Of a stretch of 25,180 nucleotides of DNA, positions 22,578-25,180 are shown one piece after another (position 1 is the stretch's first letter; every line of letters begins with the position of its first letter). Position numbers and translations under genes: made by a program. A model generated the notes under the pieces. That model made no database searches. It had not been told where the DNA came from and worked only from the letters and a program-made list of their open reading frames with translations. The DNA is from CAYSDH01 sp964429805 (GTDB lineage Bacteria > Bacteroidota > Bacteroidia > Flavobacteriales_D > JABDKJ01). Location: contig CAYSDH010000050.1 of NCBI GenBank assembly GCA_964429805.1, positions 1 to 25,180 on the forward strand. Direction: 5' to 3'.

Positions 22578-23640
22578 CATTCTGCTAGCCATACTCATTG
22601 GCGCAAGCGCCATGGCTCAAGACAATGAGACAACAGAGCGCTACTCAAAAGCCTATCAAGTCAGTGACTTTGATTACTTGGAAGTGAGTAACAAGTATGG
22701 AGACATTGAAGTTCGCTCTTGGGACAAGGATTCTGTGACCATTGAGGTAGAGAAAACAATCATCTCTGAGCGATATGAGTGGAGAGAAAAAATGAAAGAT
22801 CAAGTCCAAGTGGAGTTTGAACGAGCCACTGGGTTTGTGCTTGCACAGACCACCTGGTCAGCCGATGTGGGGATTAGCAAGAAGAGCACCTTTGATGTGG
22901 TGAGGAAACTAGGGTCTAAAAATCGAATTGAAGTCAACTACGTGATTCATGTTCCAAAAGGCATGGACCTTGAAATCAGTAACAGGTTTGGCAATGTGTA
23001 TATGGGAAGCCACCAAGGCAACATGGAAGTCAAAGTAACTCACGGAGACTTCAGAGCGCGTGACCTCAAGTCAGTAAGAAAACTCAAAGTCAAGTTTGGC
23101 AAGGTGAAAGTAAATAGCATCGAAGAGGGCAGTATTGAGTTAGGGTCAGTGTCATCGGCCAACTTTAATACACTTGGAGAGGTAATGGTCACAAGCTCTT
23201 CTTCAAACATCGAAGTAGAAGAGGCCGGGTTGATAAACATACGCTCTAAGCATGATGACATACGCTTGATAAGCGCTAAAAGCGTAGATGGAAACTTTGC
23301 CCTGTCTGACCTTCAGATTTCAGAACTACTGTCGGGACTCAGTGCCGAGGCTAACATGGGCAGCCTTAGAGTCAGAAGTATAGACTCAGGTATGGATAGA
23401 CTCATCATTAACTCAAAGAGAACAGACATCGTCTTGGGTTCACTGCGCGATTTTCAAGGTAAAATAGAACTCAATTTAACTAATGATGTGGAGCAGGTAG
23501 AATTAGCGGAAGAGATGAACATAGAGCACTCGGCTGTTGACGCTGACGGACGGCTCAGAATATCTGGCAACTTTGGTGCTAGCGGCAATTCTATAGTTCA
23601 AATAAAGGCCGATCAGGGTTTTGTGAAAATCGCTAACTAA
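22546..23640 (+). CDS. DUF4097 family exported protein
   Basis: 364 residues from ATG 22546, or 359 from ATG 22561; both keep the signal peptide (KYLFNILLAILIGASAMAQ) and both overlap the preceding gene by 17-32 bp. The mature part is a long run of short parallel strands typical of a beta-helix or beta-solenoid adhesin-like fold: FDYLEVSNKYGDIEVRSWDKDSVTIEV, GMDLEISNRFGNVYMGS, GNMEVKVTHGDFRARDL, GSLRVRSID. No catalytic site is expected. DUF4097 genes commonly lie beside sigma/anti-sigma or phage-shock-like envelope modules, which fits here. It would be exported to the periplasm or outer membrane. The three overlaps suggest one transcript with the sigma gene. Confidence 0.85.
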   Translation: MKQKDMKYLFNILLAILIGASAMAQDNETTERYSKAYQVSDFDYLEVSNKYGDIEVRSWDKDSVTIEVEKTIISERYEWREKMKDQVQVEFERATGFVLAQTTWSADVGISKKSTFDVVRKLGSKNRIEVNYVIHVPKGMDLEISNRFGNVYMGSHQGNMEVKVTHGDFRARDLKSVRKLKVKFGKVKVNSIEEGSIELGSVSSANFNTLGEVMVTSSSSNIEVEEAGLINIRSKHDDIRLISAKSVDGNFALSDLQISELLSGLSAEANMGSLRVRSIDSGMDRLIINSKRTDIVLGSLRDFQGKIELNLTNDVEQVELAEEMNIEHSAVDADGRLRISGNFGASGNSIVQIKADQGFVKIAN

Positions 23641-23648
23641 CTATTATC

Positions 23649-23664
23649 GCCTCGTTTTCGAGGC
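23649..23664. other. Hairpin after the DUF4097 gene without a T-run
   Basis: GCCTCG and CGAGGC form a perfect 6-bp stem with loop TTTT, 8 bp after the stop codon. It is followed by A-rich sequence instead of T, so intrinsic termination on the plus strand is doubtful. It may stabilise the 3' end of the transcript. Confidence 0.4.
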
Positions 23665-23760
23665 ATAAAAAACAGCTAGTCCCCCATCTGATCATCCATT
23701 AACATCCTTTAACCTACGCTCCATATCAGAAGTAAAAAAACGGCCGTTCTTCTCCTACCT

Positions 23761-24153
23761 ATGGAAACGAAAAAGAACCCCGTCAAATTTCAAGACATCA
23801 GTCGGGTTGATAGTTTTGCTTATGCCTATAAGGGCCTGAGTCACGTCAGCCGTCATGAAGTCAATTTTAAAATTCACATCGCTGCGGCCGCATTGGCACT
23901 TTGTCTCTGTGTCGCATTACCCATCTCTGCACTCGAGTGGGTGAGTATACTGCTCTGCATCGCAATGGTTGTGGCCTCAGAAATGTTTAACTCCGCCATT
24001 GAGACCCTCTGCGACCATCTGCACCCAGAGGAACATAAAAACGTGGGCTTGGTGAAAGACATCGCTTCAGGGGCCGTCTTGTTTGTGGCCTTTATTGCCG
24101 CCTTCATCGGCTTAATAATTTTCTGTCCTTACCTCATCTCCCTTGCATCATGA
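23761..24153 (+). CDS. dgkA: Diacylglycerol/undecaprenol kinase (DgkA family)
   Basis: 130 residues with three membrane helices (about 37-54, 56-78, 102-124). Phosphorylates diacylglycerol or undecaprenol with ATP at the inner membrane. The family signature is plain: E33-x-N-F-K-I-H39 at the first helix, the catalytic/Mg-binding S73-E74-M-F-N77-S-A-I-E81, and K99-D100-I-A-S-G-A-V. The N-terminal 30 residues (FQDISRVDSFAYAYKGLSHVSRH) match the Bacteroidota form, in which R-x-D-S-F-x-Y-A-x-x-G is common. Whether the substrate is diacylglycerol or undecaprenol cannot be told from sequence alone. Its stop overlaps the DUF1361 start by 4 bp (ATGA). Confidence 0.92.
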   Translation: METKKNPVKFQDISRVDSFAYAYKGLSHVSRHEVNFKIHIAAAALALCLCVALPISALEWVSILLCIAMVVASEMFNSAIETLCDHLHPEEHKNVGLVKDIASGAVLFVAFIAAFIGLIIFCPYLISLAS

Positions 24154-24827
24154 AGACAGCACAACTCACAAAATTATTTGAGCCAAGGCGCATGAAATTA
24201 GCGGGCCTTCTGGCGCTTATGAGCCTTTTTAGCCTGGCACTTTGCTTGATTAGAATTAGCGTCACCGAGTCTAGCCTGTACTTCTTTCTGAATTGGAATC
24301 TTTTTCTGGCCGCTATTCCGTTTGCACTGACTACCGTACTCATGCACGTCCCTCCTTTGCGTCATAAAAGGTGGACATTACTACCCATACTTGCCGCTTG
24401 GCTGCTCTTCTTTCCAAACGCGCCATATATTCTCACTGACATATTTCATCTGCGTTATAGCACGGCTGCGCCTCAGTGGTTTGATCTCACACTAGTACTT
24501 TCTTACGCCTGGACCGGATTGCTCTTTGGCCTTCTCAGCCTCATGGATGTAGAGCAGATGTTAAAAGAACGCATGAGTCACCGCTTGGTCAATACACTTG
24601 TAGGGGGCTTGCTCTTCTTGAGCAGTTTTGGAATATACCTGGGCCGTTTTCTGCGCCTCAACAGCTGGGAGATATTGAGCAATCCTTTTGGCCTGTTTCG
24701 CGAAATTGCTTTGGCCGTGCTCAGGCCTCAAGACATGACCGCTATGGGCATGACCCTTTTGATGGGAACTTTATTGACCTTTATCTATTGGTCAGTAAAA
24801 ATGCTTGGCCCACAACACAGTGAGTAG
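24150..24827 (+). CDS. DUF1361 membrane protein
   Basis: 225 residues, six to seven membrane helices. DUF1361 pattern: FLNWNLFLAAIPFALTTVL (about 46-64) and WLLFFPNAPYILTDIFHL (about 85-102), then WFDLTLVLSYAWTGLLFGL and GIYLGRFLRLNSWEIL (about 161-176). Function of the family is unknown; conserved N, P, D and R residues at helix ends hint at a transport or enzymatic site. It is translationally coupled to dgkA by the ATGA overlap. The context of a lipid-phosphate kinase gives a weak hint of a role in envelope lipid handling (inference). Confidence 0.85.
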   Translation: MKTAQLTKLFEPRRMKLAGLLALMSLFSLALCLIRISVTESSLYFFLNWNLFLAAIPFALTTVLMHVPPLRHKRWTLLPILAAWLLFFPNAPYILTDIFHLRYSTAAPQWFDLTLVLSYAWTGLLFGLLSLMDVEQMLKERMSHRLVNTLVGGLLFLSSFGIYLGRFLRLNSWEILSNPFGLFREIALAVLRPQDMTAMGMTLLMGTLLTFIYWSVKMLGPQHSE

Positions 24828-24875
24828 CGGCACAATTCGGAGTATATTCGCGTCAACACTTATTCCTTTTAGAAA

Positions 24876-25115
24876 ATGGCGCTGTCCAATAATGATATAA
24901 TGAAAAAACTCCGTGTGGCACACAAACTGCGTAACACGGACATTTTAGACATCTTAAAACTGGCGGACTACAGCATGACCGAGAGCAGTTTAGATGCCTT
25001 GTTTAGGAGAGAAGACCATCCGAAGTTTATGAACTGTGGCGACCAGGTGTTGCGCAATTTTCTTGACGGACTAATCATCCACCTGCGCGGCCCGAGGGAT
25101 AATCCTAAGAAGTAG
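24876..25115 (+). CDS. DUF1456 (YehS-like) protein, single-repeat form
   Basis: 79 residues. YehS of E. coli consists of two similar halves of about 70-75 residues; this product has only one: NNDIMKKLRVAHKLRNTDILDILKLA, SLDALFRREDHPKFMNCGDQVLRNFLDGLIIHLRG. The family pattern N-N-D-I, then E/D-D-x-P-x-F-x-x-C-x-D, then L-x-x-F-L-x-G-L-I is complete within it. The stop codon is followed at once by the next gene, so this is not a frameshifted remnant as far as visible. Single-repeat forms may be normal in Bacteroidota. Function unknown; cytoplasmic. Confidence 0.8.
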   Translation: MALSNNDIMKKLRVAHKLRNTDILDILKLADYSMTESSLDALFRREDHPKFMNCGDQVLRNFLDGLIIHLRGPRDNPKK

Positions 25116-25118
25116 TCT

Positions 25119-25180
25119 ATGATATTTCCCATTGGAGACGACCAGATACAAGGTGGGCATAAGCCCGTAGTGAGTTATGC
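25119..25180 (+). CDS. Rhomboid family protease, first 20 codons (cut by window end)
   Basis: An ATG 3 bp after the previous stop opens a frame MIFPIGDDQIQGGHKPVVSY that runs off the window. The start F-P-I-G-D-D followed by a short polar stretch and a Pro-x-x-(T/S)-Y segment is typical of Bacteroidota rhomboid intramembrane serine proteases just before their first helix. The catalytic Ser-His pair would lie beyond the window, so the call rests on the N-terminus only. Confidence 0.5.
   Translation, partial: MIFPIGDDQIQGGHKPVVSY

Noticed and set aside
23739..23748. AACGGCCGTT palindrome before dgkA
   Set aside because: A 10-bp palindrome is expected by chance at this scale, and it has no partner copy or box nearby.
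1..25180. CRISPR array, tRNA, rRNA or insertion sequence
   Set aside because: No regularly spaced repeats, no cloverleaf with a conserved T-arm, and no transposase or paired terminal repeats were seen.

Overview
The window reads as chromosomal DNA of a member of the Bacteroidota, most likely a marine or aquatic Flavobacteriia-like organism. This rests on a type IX secretion system plug protein (DUF5103), a six-gene Na+-NQR operon, a NagZ-type GH3/beta-lactamase fusion, several small lipoproteins, and promoter-like sequences of the Bacteroidota type (TAnnTTTG at -7) instead of sigma70 boxes. Placement below phylum is inference.

Layout. (1) 1-1311 is the accessory edge: an IntI/XerC-like tyrosine recombinase on the minus strand, with two palindromes and a truncated hairpin-like sequence just beyond its 3' end and CGTATAA repeats before its 5' end. 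(2) 1313-4120, plus strand: a small zinc-ribbon protein, a GNAT acetyltransferase and a sodium:solute symporter. (3) 4217-8631, minus strand: a 1010-residue GH3 (NagZ-like)/beta-lactamase fusion, an unknown lipoprotein and a CBU_0592-type membrane protein. (4) 8712-14756, minus strand: the complete nqrABCDEF operon, closed by a clear terminator. (5) 14757-18763, plus strand, divergent from nqr: the T9SS plug protein, an acyltransferase-3 membrane protein and the dipeptidase PepD. (6) 18764-20129: an almost empty 357-bp stretch with small hairpins, then two paralogous NTF2-fold proteins closed by a strong terminator. (7) 20254-23640: a DUF6265 lipoprotein, an outer-membrane barrel-like protein, and an overlapping ECF sigma factor / anti-sigma-like / DUF4097 trio. 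(8) 23761-25180: DgkA, DUF1361, a half-length DUF1456 protein and the first 20 codons of a probable rhomboid protease.

Most of this is envelope physiology: sodium-based energetics (Na+-NQR and, plausibly, a Na+-driven symporter), muropeptide trimming, protein secretion, lipid-phosphate recycling and an envelope-type sigma module. No complete mobile element, CRISPR array, rRNA or tRNA was found. I saw no clear new multigene system. The items most worth checking are the repeats at the left edge beside the recombinase, the Ser in place of Thr at the NqrB flavin site, the abutting divergent promoters between nqrA and the plug gene, and the NTF2-like gene pair with its structured upstream region.
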